From an uncultured Ruminiclostridium sp. (GTDB taxonomy: Bacteria > Bacillota > Clostridia > Oscillospirales > Ruminococcaceae), in the NCBI GenBank assembly GCA_910579265.1, contig CAJTTE010000002.1, positions 1 through 64,000 on the forward strand: DNA of 64,000 nucleotides. Reading direction: 5' to 3'. This document shows, piece by piece, positions 34,091 through 42,411 of this stretch (position 1 is the stretch's first letter; each line of letters opens with the position of its first letter). The notes under the pieces are model-generated. The model was given only the letters and a program-made list of their open reading frames with translations. It was not told where the DNA came from and searched no databases. The position numbers were made by a program, and so were the translations under genes.

Positions 34091-36433
34091 ATGGCTATTG
34101 AAAAAATGGCTCTCGTTCATATCGAGGGCACTTTAAAAAGAGTCAATAAGACTCTAATGAAATGCTGTGAAAGTAATTGTTTTCACATAATAGCTGTCAA
34201 AAGCGGAGCGGGTGAAAGTGATAACGGGTTCAGATCTTTGAAGTCAAAAAGTCCCTTTACACCTCTGGTAAACCGTTACAGAGCTATGGCGGAAGGCTTG
34301 GGTATAGAGATAAAGCGTGTCGATTACGATGATGTAAATATGAATGTAAGCGTCGATTTCGACAGTTATCTGAAGGAAATAGAATTACGCTACAACAAGC
34401 TTTCGCAAGAAAAGACCGCTATAGAGGAATCGCTTAAGGATCATAGTACCGCACTTATGCAGGTCGAAAAGCTTTCTGGATTGGATATCGATTTTTCGGA
34501 GATTTTTGCCTGTAAATATATAAAGCTCAGATTCGGACGCTTGCCCGTGGACAGTATTCCAAAGCTTGAGTATTACAGAGACAGAAATTTTATTTACTAT
34601 CATTTCAAGGAAGAAAACGGCTATGCTCAGATACTGTACATTACTCCTATATCCGATTATATTGAGATAGACGATATATTTGATTCTTTATTTTTTGAAC
34701 GCATACATCTTCCGGATTATTTTCACGGCGATGCGGATGATGCTAAAACTCAAATGATAAAGCTTGTTAAGGAAGAAAACGTTAGGCTTGATAAAATAAA
34801 GGCGGAGATAGACGATTTAAAGAATGAAATAGAAGAGGACTTTCTTAAAGCCACCATAAAGCTTATTGCGCTTGACCAAAGCTATTTCCTCCGTCAGAAT
34901 GTTCTGGCTGTAAATAACAAGTTTTATATGTCGGGATATGTGCCCAAACGTAGATTAAAGGAGTTTATTTCTTCTGTTGAAAGCGTTCAGGATGTGGAAG
35001 TTCAGGAAAAGCCTCTTGACAGCGAGCCTAATTCATCTCCGCCGGTGCTCCTTAGGAACTGTTGGCTGTTCAGACCGTTTGAAATGTTCGTAAAGATGTA
35101 CGGCCTGCCCAATTACAAGTGCTTTGATCCGACACCGTATGTGGCCGTAACATTTATGCTTATTTTCGGAATCATGTTCGGAGATGTGGGGCAGGGACTG
35201 CTGATTACTGTTCTTGGTATCATACTTGATAAATGGCGTAAGGTAAAGTTGGCTCCTGTAATGCAGCGAATAGGTATTACAAGCGCAATTTTCGGCGTCT
35301 TATACGGTTCCGTATTCGGAAATGAGGAAATAATCGAGCCGTTTTTTAAAAATCCCTTTATTTATCAGGCTCTTGGATATTCCGAAGCACCGGCAGATAT
35401 ATTTCAGGTTTCCACAATACTCCTTATTGTGTCAATAGGGGTAGGCGTTATATTATTATTAATATCGATGGCAATGAATGTCATTACCCATCTCCGAAGT
35501 CCTGATTGGCTTTCGGAAGCGGTTTTAAGTCCAAGCGGAGTAGTAGGAATGATATTTTATGCCTCTGTCATGACGGGTGCTGCACTTCAGTTGGGATTTG
35601 GCATTCCGGTATTTTCTGCACCTTACGTTGTTTGTCTTATAATACTGCCCTTGGTATTGCTGTTTTTCAAAGAACCGATTATAAGCCTGACATCAAAAAT
35701 ATTTAAATCGGAGTCGAAGAACACAAACATTGTCCGTGCAGTTAAGACATATAGTGACGCCGTTTCGAAGCTTTCCAACGTACACGAATCGGAAAAGCTT
35801 TTGGATGAGCTTGTAAATACCGGTTTTGTAAAGGCGCAATACGGGATCATGGAGATAGACTCATACAAGATGATCGAAGAGACGGTCAGCGGAAATTATG
35901 TGTTTTATCCCTTTGAAAACGACGGTAAATATGTAATGGGCGTATATATCGCTCCCGTAAAGGAAATAGCCTCGGTAGAAAGGGAATTCGGCGCCTTGGG
36001 CTTTAAGAAGATGAAAATGCCCGATCATATCGAGGATATACGCAAGGAACAAAATCTTCGTCTTTTCCGTTATACCTCGGAGTCCAAAAAGAAGCATAAG
36101 AGCATCGGGAATTTCATTATTGAAGGTATAATTGAGCTTTTCGAAAGCTGTCTCACTTATATAACCAACACTATGTCGTTCCTTCGTATAGGCGGCTTTA
36201 TCTTAAGTCATGCGGGTATGATGCTGGTAGTATCCGTGTTGGCCAATAACGTGGGAGGCAACGGGGCGATTGTGGTTCAGATACTGGGAAACCTTTTTGT
36301 CATAGGAATGGAAGGGTTTTTAGTAGGTATTCAGGTATTGCGTCTTGAATTTTACGAAATATTCAGCAGATTTTATAAAGGCGACGGAAAGCCTTTCAGT
36401 CCCGTTGTTGCTAATTTCAACACGGATGAATAA
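34091..36433 (+). CDS. V-type ATPase subunit I (a-like, membrane stator)
   Basis: A 780-residue protein: a cytoplasmic N-terminal half to about residue 345, then a membrane half with seven to eight helices beginning at YVAVTFMLIFGIMFGDVGQG. FGDVGQG and the C-terminal TNTMSFLRIGGFILSHAGM, EGFLVGIQVLRLEFYEIFSRFY contain the conserved arginine region of the ion half-channels. Anchors the stator and forms the ion path with subunit K. Confidence 0.94.
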   Translation: MAIEKMALVHIEGTLKRVNKTLMKCCESNCFHIIAVKSGAGESDNGFRSLKSKSPFTPLVNRYRAMAEGLGIEIKRVDYDDVNMNVSVDFDSYLKEIELRYNKLSQEKTAIEESLKDHSTALMQVEKLSGLDIDFSEIFACKYIKLRFGRLPVDSIPKLEYYRDRNFIYYHFKEENGYAQILYITPISDYIEIDDIFDSLFFERIHLPDYFHGDADDAKTQMIKLVKEENVRLDKIKAEIDDLKNEIEEDFLKATIKLIALDQSYFLRQNVLAVNNKFYMSGYVPKRRLKEFISSVESVQDVEVQEKPLDSEPNSSPPVLLRNCWLFRPFEMFVKMYGLPNYKCFDPTPYVAVTFMLIFGIMFGDVGQGLLITVLGIILDKWRKVKLAPVMQRIGITSAIFGVLYGSVFGNEEIIEPFFKNPFIYQALGYSEAPADIFQVSTILLIVSIGVGVILLLISMAMNVITHLRSPDWLSEAVLSPSGVVGMIFYASVMTGAALQLGFGIPVFSAPYVVCLIILPLVLLFFKEPIISLTSKIFKSESKNTNIVRAVKTYSDAVSKLSNVHESEKLLDELVNTGFVKAQYGIMEIDSYKMIEETVSGNYVFYPFENDGKYVMGVYIAPVKEIASVEREFGALGFKKMKMPDHIEDIRKEQNLRLFRYTSESKKKHKSIGNFIIEGIIELFESCLTYITNTMSFLRIGGFILSHAGMMLVVSVLANNVGGNGAIVVQILGNLFVIGMEGFLVGIQVLRLEFYEIFSRFYKGDGKPFSPVVANFNTDE

Positions 36434-36467
36434 ATTAACTTAAACAAATATTTTGGAGGAACTAAAA

Positions 36468-36908
36468 ATGGATAAAGCATATCTTTTTCTCTTACCTTTA
36501 ATCGCAGTGGCACTTATAATCATACCGCTTGTTATTGCATTAAAACGCAAAAAGTCGGGGAAATCCGTAAATATTAAGAAATCTATTGTTATAAACGCCT
36601 GCTCGTTTATAGGGTGTATGGCTCTGATGATTTGCGTAATGCCTGCTTTTGTCGGAGCGGCTGAGGCGGGAGAAACGGCAGAGGCGGCGGACGGACTTGC
36701 GAAGGGCCTCCAATATTTGGGTGCGGCACTCTCTACCGGACTCGCAACCATAGGAACGGGTATTGCCGTAGGAGGTGCTGCTCCTGCTGCTATCGGCGCT
36801 ACAAGCGAGGATGATAAGAACTTCACCAAGTCGCTCATTTTCGTTGCTTTGGGTGAAGGTGTTGCGATTTACGGTCTGCTTATCTCCATATTGATTCTGT
36901 TCAGCTGA
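36468..36908 (+). CDS. V-type ATPase proteolipid subunit K (c-ring)
   Basis: A 146-residue rotor-ring protein. Residues 78-146 form the canonical hairpin with GLATIGTGIAVGGAAPAAIG and the ion-carrying Glu in ALGEGVAIYGLL. The N-terminal half has two further helices (about 5-24 and 42-66) with no carboxylate, so each four-helix subunit would carry one ion site. Gly follows the key Glu where sodium rings often have Ser or Thr, which hints at protons, though this is not proof. The start ATG 36468 has GGAGGA. Confidence 0.9.
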   Translation: MDKAYLFLLPLIAVALIIIPLVIALKRKKSGKSVNIKKSIVINACSFIGCMALMICVMPAFVGAAEAGETAEAADGLAKGLQYLGAALSTGLATIGTGIAVGGAAPAAIGATSEDDKNFTKSLIFVALGEGVAIYGLLISILILFS

Positions 36909-36929
36909 TTTTCGGAAGGATGCGGTCTG

Positions 36930-37238
36930 ATGAAATTTTTTCTTATAAGCGATAATACCGATACTCTGATGGGTATGCGTCTCGCCGGAATTGAAGGAGT
37001 ATTGGCTCACGAAAAATCCGAGGTCGTTGTTGAGCTTGAAAAGGCAATGAAGAATAAGGAAACGGCGATAATTCTTATGACAAAAAAACTTATAGATCTT
37101 TGCAGAGAATATGTATACGAGCTTAAGCTTAATTGTCCTAAGCCGCTTATAGTGGAGATTTCCGACCGCCATGGTCAGAGTGAGGTCGCCGAGACTATAA
37201 GCGGATATGTAAATGAGGCCATAGGACTGAAGATTTAG
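36930..37238 (+). CDS. V-type ATPase subunit F
   Basis: A 102-residue central-stalk subunit with the Rossmann-like pattern FFLISDNTDTLMGMRLAGIE at the N-terminus, AIILMTKKL in the middle and PLIVEISDRHG before the C-terminal helix. Links rotor shaft and nucleotide cycle. Sits 21 bases after subunit K. Confidence 0.92.
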   Translation: MKFFLISDNTDTLMGMRLAGIEGVLAHEKSEVVVELEKAMKNKETAIILMTKKLIDLCREYVYELKLNCPKPLIVEISDRHGQSEVAETISGYVNEAIGLKI

Positions 37239-37287
37239 CGATATTTATCGGGAGCCGGACCGGTGTTATACAGAAAGGAATAAGGCT

Positions 37288-37869
37288 ATGGAAAATATGG
37301 AAAAAGTAGCCCGTTTTGAAGCGGCGATAAACAGAGAAGCCGAATTAAAAATAAAAGCTCTTCTTTCGGACGCTGAAGAAAAAGCCGAGGAGGCTGTGGC
37401 ATATGCTGATAATAAATACCTTGAAGAAACATACGATTTTGTTTCAAGTGAGACAAGAAATATAAAGAGAAGATTAGAACATAAGGTTTCACAAAAAAGC
37501 TTTGAATCCTCGAGAGAGCTTTTTTCGCATCGAAGCCGTGCAGTGGAAAAATTTTTTGAAGAGCTGGCTGAAGAAATACGTCTTTTTTCGGAAACTCCGG
37601 AATATGAACGGAAATTATCGCTTATCATTGATGAAATAAAAAAAGAAAGCGGACTTGACGAAACATGTATTATATATGTTAAGACAGGTGACGTGGAAAA
37701 GGTAAAGCGCCTCTATCCGAACATTGACGTGAAGGCTGATAAAAATATAAGCCTGGGGGGAGCAACTGTTTTCTATCCTGAAAAATCGATTTATACGGAC
37801 AGAACATTTGATAATGCCTTTGCACAGCAGAAGGCGGATTTTGTGTCAAATGATTTTATGAGGCTTTAA
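37288..37869 (+). CDS. V-type ATPase subunit E
   Basis: A 193-residue stator-stalk subunit: a long N-terminal helix (residues 1-95, rich in Glu, Lys and Ala) followed by an alpha/beta domain with LGGATVFYPEKSIYTDRTFDNAF at the C-terminus, the family signature. Partners the G/H protein encoded first in the operon. A 180-bp inverted-repeat element lies between its stop and the gene for subunit A. Confidence 0.9.
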   Translation: MENMEKVARFEAAINREAELKIKALLSDAEEKAEEAVAYADNKYLEETYDFVSSETRNIKRRLEHKVSQKSFESSRELFSHRSRAVEKFFEELAEEIRLFSETPEYERKLSLIIDEIKKESGLDETCIIYVKTGDVEKVKRLYPNIDVKADKNISLGGATVFYPEKSIYTDRTFDNAFAQQKADFVSNDFMRL

Positions 37870-37875
37870 ACTGAT

Positions 37876-38055
37876 TTAAGGCAATACCGCACAATGACCG
37901 CCTGACGGCTTTGCGTGCGACTTGCTTGCATATATTCCGTCATCTTACAAAAATTCTCTTTGAAATACGTCAGTATTCCTGCGTCGAATTTATGCAAGCT
38001 TACGAAAAATCTGACTGCGCAATTCATACGCAATCATTGTACGGTGTTGCCTTAA
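37876..38055. mobile_element. MITE-like element family B, copy 2, inside the V-ATPase operon
   Basis: A 180-bp element whose 22-base ends are inverted repeats with 20 matches (TTAAGGCAATACCGCACAAT... left; TTAAGGCAACACCGTACAAT... right, read inward). The interior matches copies at 3215 and 31932. It begins six bases after the subunit E stop and ends 40 bases before subunit A. It may fold in the transcript and affect expression or RNA processing between E and A. Confidence 0.78.
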
Positions 38056-38095
38056 ATAATTTAAATATTCCTTTTCGGAAAGGAAGGAACTTGAT

Positions 38096-39859
38096 TTGAA
38101 TACGATATATGCCATAAACGGTCCTGTAATTAAGGTAAGGAACACTAAAGACTTCTCTATGCGTGAAATGGTTTATGTGGGTGAGAAAAAGCTTATAGGA
38201 GAAGTTATCGGAGTAAGCTCAAGCTTTACAGTAATACAGGTATATGAAAACACAGACGGGCTTAAGGTAGGGGAACAGGTATTTAATACCGGTGCTCCCA
38301 TGTGCGCTACATTAGGTCCCGGAATAATCTCAAATATATATGACGGCATTGAGCGTCCATTAGGCGATATGAAAAAGCTGTCGGGAGCGTTTGTTTCGGA
38401 GGGCAGTAGTATTCCGGCTCTAAATGAGGAGAGAAAATTTGATGTGACAGTAACCGTAAAAGCGGGAGATACGGTTACCGCAGGTCAGATTTATGCCACA
38501 TGTCCCGAAACACCGTTAGTACTTCATAAATGTATGATACCGCCTTCAGTAAAAAAAGCTAAGGTTGTTTTTGCGGCGGATGACGGCAAATATTCGGTGA
38601 ATGATACTATTTTGAAGCTTGCAATTGACGGCGAGGATTTTGAATTACCGGTTACGCTTTGCCAAAAATGGGCAATAAGGGATCCGAGACCGGTTAAAAG
38701 CAGACTCCCTATTACAAAGCCGCTTATAACCGGACAGCGTATAGTGGATACCGTCCTTCCCATTGCTAAAGGAGGAGCGGCAGCTATACCCGGAGGCTTC
38801 GGCACGGGAAAAACAATGACTCAGCATCAGCTTGCAAAATGGTGCGATGCGGATATTATCGTATATATTGGCTGCGGAGAGCGCGGGAACGAAATGACTC
38901 AGGTTTTGGAGGAGTTTTCCGAACTTATAGACCCGAAATCGGGTCGTCCTCTGACGGACAGAACAGTTCTTATAGCAAACACTTCAAATATGCCTGTAGC
39001 CGCTCGTGAAGCTTCTATTTATACGGGTATCACTCTTGCGGAATATTACCGCGATATGGGATATCATATAGCAATAATGGCAGACAGCACAAGCCGCTGG
39101 GCGGAAGCTCTTCGTGAAATATCCGGACGTCTTGAAGAGATGCCCGCCGAGGAAGGCTTTCCGGCATATCTTCCTTCAAGGCTTTCCGAGTTTTATGAAC
39201 GTGCCGGATATGTAAAAACTCTTAACGATAACGAGGGAAGCGTCACAATAATAGGAGCCGTTTCACCCCAGGGCTCTGACTTTTCCGAGCCCGTTACACA
39301 AAATACAAAACGCTTTGTGCGTTGCTTCTGGGCTTTGGATAAATCTCTTGCGTATGCAAGGCATTATCCCGCAATAAATTGGATGACCAGTTATTCCGAG
39401 TATGTGGAGGATCTTGCTCCGTATTACGGAGAAAATGTGGGACCCGATTTTATGGATCTGCGCCAGAAGCTTTCCACACTGCTTATTGAAGAAAGTAATC
39501 TTATGGAAATTGTTAAGCTTATCGGTGCAGACGTGCTTCCCGACGATCAAAAGCTTGTAATAGAAACAGCGCGGGTGATAAGAGTAGGTTTTTTACAACA
39601 AAATGCATTTCATAAGGATGACACATTTGTGCCTTTGGAAAAGCAAATGCTTATGATGAAAATAATAATCTCCCTTTATGAAAGGGCGAATGAAGCGGTC
39701 AAAAACGGTATTCTGTTTTCGTCAATCTTAAAAACCGGAATCTTTGATAAGCTTATAAAAATAAAATACGATATTCCGAATGATAAGCCTGAAATGTTTG
39801 AAGCTTACGAAAGAGAAATCGAGGAAGTATTTGAGAAGCTGACTAATGAAGCAGCTTGA
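38096..39859 (+). CDS. V-type ATPase catalytic subunit A
   Basis: The 587-residue nucleotide-hydrolysing subunit. It carries Walker A GGFGTGKTMTQ near residue 235, the glutamate region GERGNEMTQVLEEF, and STSRWAEALREISGRLEEMP. The non-homologous region near 110-190 distinguishes A from B. Start is TTG 38096 behind AAGGAAGG. Its last codons overlap a possible early start of subunit B. Confidence 0.97.
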   Translation: MNTIYAINGPVIKVRNTKDFSMREMVYVGEKKLIGEVIGVSSSFTVIQVYENTDGLKVGEQVFNTGAPMCATLGPGIISNIYDGIERPLGDMKKLSGAFVSEGSSIPALNEERKFDVTVTVKAGDTVTAGQIYATCPETPLVLHKCMIPPSVKKAKVVFAADDGKYSVNDTILKLAIDGEDFELPVTLCQKWAIRDPRPVKSRLPITKPLITGQRIVDTVLPIAKGGAAAIPGGFGTGKTMTQHQLAKWCDADIIVYIGCGERGNEMTQVLEEFSELIDPKSGRPLTDRTVLIANTSNMPVAAREASIYTGITLAEYYRDMGYHIAIMADSTSRWAEALREISGRLEEMPAEEGFPAYLPSRLSEFYERAGYVKTLNDNEGSVTIIGAVSPQGSDFSEPVTQNTKRFVRCFWALDKSLAYARHYPAINWMTSYSEYVEDLAPYYGENVGPDFMDLRQKLSTLLIEESNLMEIVKLIGADVLPDDQKLVIETARVIRVGFLQQNAFHKDDTFVPLEKQMLMMKIIISLYERANEAVKNGILFSSILKTGIFDKLIKIKYDIPNDKPEMFEAYEREIEEVFEKLTNEAA

Positions 39860-39939
39860 ATCAAGTCGTCCGAGTTGATTTTGATTATCATCAGACCGAA
39901 AGGAGAAACGCTTTTCATAAAAAGCGCGGATTGAATAAA

Positions 39940-41337
39940 ATGTCGATACAGTATGCAGGTCTTACTTCTATAAACGGACCGTTGGTCTGCCTTGACGGAG
40001 TAAGAGGGGTAGGATATGATGAAATAGCCACCATACATCTTGACGATGGTTCCCAGCGTATGGGAAGAGTCGTTCAGATGGAAGGCGAAAAGGTTATTTT
40101 ACAAGTGTTTGAAGGAACCGGCGGACTTTCTCTTGAAAACACAAAGACCGTGTTTGGCGGAAAGCCGTTGGAAATTCCTTTGGCCACGGAAATGCTGGGA
40201 AGGATATTTAACGGCGTGGGAAAGCCTATTGACGGATTGGGCCCCGTTTTTCCGGAAAAATATGAGGATATAAACGGGAAAGCCTTAAATCCCGTTGCGC
40301 GTTCTTATCCGCGTAATTATATTCATACGGGTATAAGCTCTATAGACTGTCTTATGACGTTAATAAGAGGTCAAAAGCTTCCCATATTTTCAGGCTCCGG
40401 TCTTTCTCATAATAAGCTTGCAGTTCAGATTGTGCGTCAGGCTAAGATTGCCGATTCGGAAGGTAAGGATTTTGCAGTGGTGTTTGCTGCAATGGGTGTT
40501 CAAAATGATGTGGCGGATTATTTCCGCCGCAGTTTTGAAGAATCCGGTGCCATAGAACGCGTCGTAATGTTTTTGAATATGTCCAACGATCCGATAATAG
40601 AGCGTACTCTTACGCCTAAATGTGCCTTAACCGTAGCTGAATATCTCGCCTATGAGAAGAACATGCATATACTGGTTATAATGACGGATATTGCCTCTTA
40701 TGCCGAGGCACTTCGCGAATTCAGTTCATCTAAAGGTGAAATTCCGGGAAGAAAGGGTTATCCCGGTTACCTGTATTCGGATCTTGCTTCTCTTTATGAA
40801 CGGGCGGGCGTAGTGGAAGGAAGCAGCGGTTCCGTTACCCAGATTCCTATTCTGACAATGCCGAACGATGATATTACTCATCCTATCCCGGATTTGACGG
40901 CATATATAACCGAGGGTCAGATAGTTTTTGACAGAAATCTTGATCAGACGGGAATTTATCCCGGTCTGTCAGTTCTTTTATCATTGTCAAGACTTATGAA
41001 GGACGGTATAGGCGAAGGTTATACCCGTTCGGATCATCCTGATGTATCAAATCAGCTTTTTTCAGCGTATGCCAAGGTTCAGGATGCGAGATCTCTTGCG
41101 TCGGTAATCGGAGAGGATGAATTGTCCGAGACGGATAAAGCATATATGAGATTCGGAAACGCTTTTGAAAAGTATTTTCTTAATCAGGGATTTGAAGAAA
41201 ACCGCTCAATAGACGAAACTCTGAATCTGGCATGGGATCTTTTATGTATGCTTCCCAAGAGTGAGCTTGACCGTATGAATGAAAAGCTTATAGAGGAAAA
41301 TTATGATGCCAAGCGTGCTGAAAAGTATATTAAGTAA
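39940..41337 (+). CDS. V-type ATPase regulatory subunit B
   Basis: The 465-residue non-catalytic nucleotide-binding subunit. IFSGSGLSHNKLA replaces the P-loop, as expected for B, and PGRKGYPGYLYSDLASLYERAG is conserved. I choose ATG 39940 so that YAGLTSINGPLVCLDG sits at the usual position; a TTG at 39856 in the same frame would add 28 atypical residues. A stem-loop CGCTTTT/AAAAGCG (39909-39926) lies between a good AGGAG and the start. Confidence 0.95.
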   Translation: MSIQYAGLTSINGPLVCLDGVRGVGYDEIATIHLDDGSQRMGRVVQMEGEKVILQVFEGTGGLSLENTKTVFGGKPLEIPLATEMLGRIFNGVGKPIDGLGPVFPEKYEDINGKALNPVARSYPRNYIHTGISSIDCLMTLIRGQKLPIFSGSGLSHNKLAVQIVRQAKIADSEGKDFAVVFAAMGVQNDVADYFRRSFEESGAIERVVMFLNMSNDPIIERTLTPKCALTVAEYLAYEKNMHILVIMTDIASYAEALREFSSSKGEIPGRKGYPGYLYSDLASLYERAGVVEGSSGSVTQIPILTMPNDDITHPIPDLTAYITEGQIVFDRNLDQTGIYPGLSVLLSLSRLMKDGIGEGYTRSDHPDVSNQLFSAYAKVQDARSLASVIGEDELSETDKAYMRFGNAFEKYFLNQGFEENRSIDETLNLAWDLLCMLPKSELDRMNEKLIEENYDAKRAEKYIK

Positions 41338-41402
41338 TTATTGCTTTTTTATTAATGGTTAAATAAAATCCGGCGTCCCGGAGTAAAAGGGGAGGAAGGC
41401 TT

Positions 41403-42032
41403 ATGGCTCAGCAACAGGTTTTTCCTACTAAAGGCAATTTAATGGCCTCTAAGCGTTCTCTGGCTCAAGCGCGGCTGGGTTATGAGCTGATGGACAGAAA
41501 GCGCAACATTCTTATAAGGGAAATGGTTTCGCTTTCGGATAAGGCAAAGGAAATAAGGGGAAGTATAGATACTGTATTTAAGGACGCATATCGATCTCTT
41601 GAAATGGCAAATATTATGCTTGGTGTTGTCACGCCGCTTACTAAACAGATACCTGAAGAAACGAGCGTTAAGGTGACGTATCGAAGCGTAATGGGAGTAG
41701 AGCTTCCTACGGTCACACTTGATGAAACGCCTCCGGAAATGACGTATAGTCCGATGCTTACGAATAGTCAGTTTGACCGTGCTTATATATGCTTTAACAA
41801 GGCGAAGCATATGGCGGCAACTCTCGCGGAAATAGAAAACAGTATTTATCGTCTTTCTGTAGCCATAAAGAAAACTCAAAAGCGTGCTAATGCACTTAAG
41901 AATATCCTTATTCCGCGTTATACTGAGCAGGTGAAATTTATTACCAATGCGTTGGAGGAAAAGGAAAGAGAAGAATTTTCCAGACAGAAGATAATCAAGG
42001 CGAATAAGGAAAAGTCCGTTACTGATAATTAA
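41403..42032 (+). CDS. V-type ATPase subunit D (rotor shaft)
   Basis: A 209-residue antiparallel coiled-coil shaft protein. FPTKGNLMASKRSLAQARLG at the N-terminus and KTQKRANALKNILIPRY in the C-terminal helix are signatures of the family. Last gene of the operon, followed after seven bases by a strong terminator. Confidence 0.95.
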   Translation: MAQQQVFPTKGNLMASKRSLAQARLGYELMDRKRNILIREMVSLSDKAKEIRGSIDTVFKDAYRSLEMANIMLGVVTPLTKQIPEETSVKVTYRSVMGVELPTVTLDETPPEMTYSPMLTNSQFDRAYICFNKAKHMAATLAEIENSIYRLSVAIKKTQKRANALKNILIPRYTEQVKFITNALEEKEREEFSRQKIIKANKEKSVTDN

Positions 42033-42038
42033 AAACTA

Positions 42039-42068
42039 AAAGTCCCTCTTCAGAGGGACTTTATTGTT
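42039..42068 (+). terminator. terminator of the V-ATPase operon
   Basis: AAAGTCCCTCT (42039-42049) and AGAGGGACTTT (42052-42062) pair perfectly, followed by ATTGTT. Confidence 0.85.
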
Positions 42069-42084
42069 AGTATGAAGACGGCAA

Positions 42085-42204
42085 TTAGTTTTCGCTGTTC
42101 TGCTTTTTCTTATTCTGCTGATTCTGATTCTGCTGATTCTGCTGCTGGTTCTGGCTCTTCTTATTTTGCTGTTCCTGTTTGTTTTGCTGATTTTTGTTAT
42201 TCAT
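42085..42204 (-). CDS. 39-residue Asn/Gln/Lys-rich small protein
   Basis: A strong ribosome site (GGAGGATCACT) precedes ATG 42204. The product consists almost only of Asn, Gln, Lys with a few Glu and Ser (starts MNNKNQQNKQEQQNKK) and is predicted disordered and basic. It is the last of five small genes read leftward from 44052. Small basic disordered proteins occur in spores, but no direct evidence links this one. Family unknown. Confidence 0.6.
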   Translation of the reverse strand: MNNKNQQNKQEQQNKKSQNQQQNQQNQNQQNKKKQNSEN

Positions 42205-42282
42205 AGTGATCCTCCAAAAAGAAGTAAATAAAAATATGAATAGATGTTCTATCCAACATTATTTTTCCCAAAAACCCGGAGG

Positions 42283-42411
42283 CTATGCAAACAAAATATA
42301 AAGAAGAGCTAAAATAAGTCCGCGATCGGCTTTTTCCTGCATTAATACGATAAGGATCACTCCTATAAGTCTTTTATCTCCGTCTTCAAGAATTGATAAG
42401 ATGTTATTCAA
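42283..42411 (-). CDS. 42-residue small hydrophobic protein
   Basis: A frame starting at TTG 42411, overlapping the stop of the upstream repeat protein (TTGA), reads NNILSILEDGDKRLIGVILI and ends GLILALLYILFA. It combines a short acidic start with hydrophobic amphipathic segments. No separate ribosome site is visible, so translation would depend on coupling. The LALLYIL ending and the NILPLLKD segment of the 106-residue neighbour have similar flavour. Too short to assign a family. Confidence 0.5.
   Translation of the reverse strand: MNNILSILEDGDKRLIGVILIVLMQEKADRGLILALLYILFA

Noticed and set aside
36540..37172. 210-codon frame on the minus strand across subunits K and F
   Set aside because: It overlaps two clear V-ATPase genes, has no ribosome site and its residues are a reverse shadow of conserved coding sequence.
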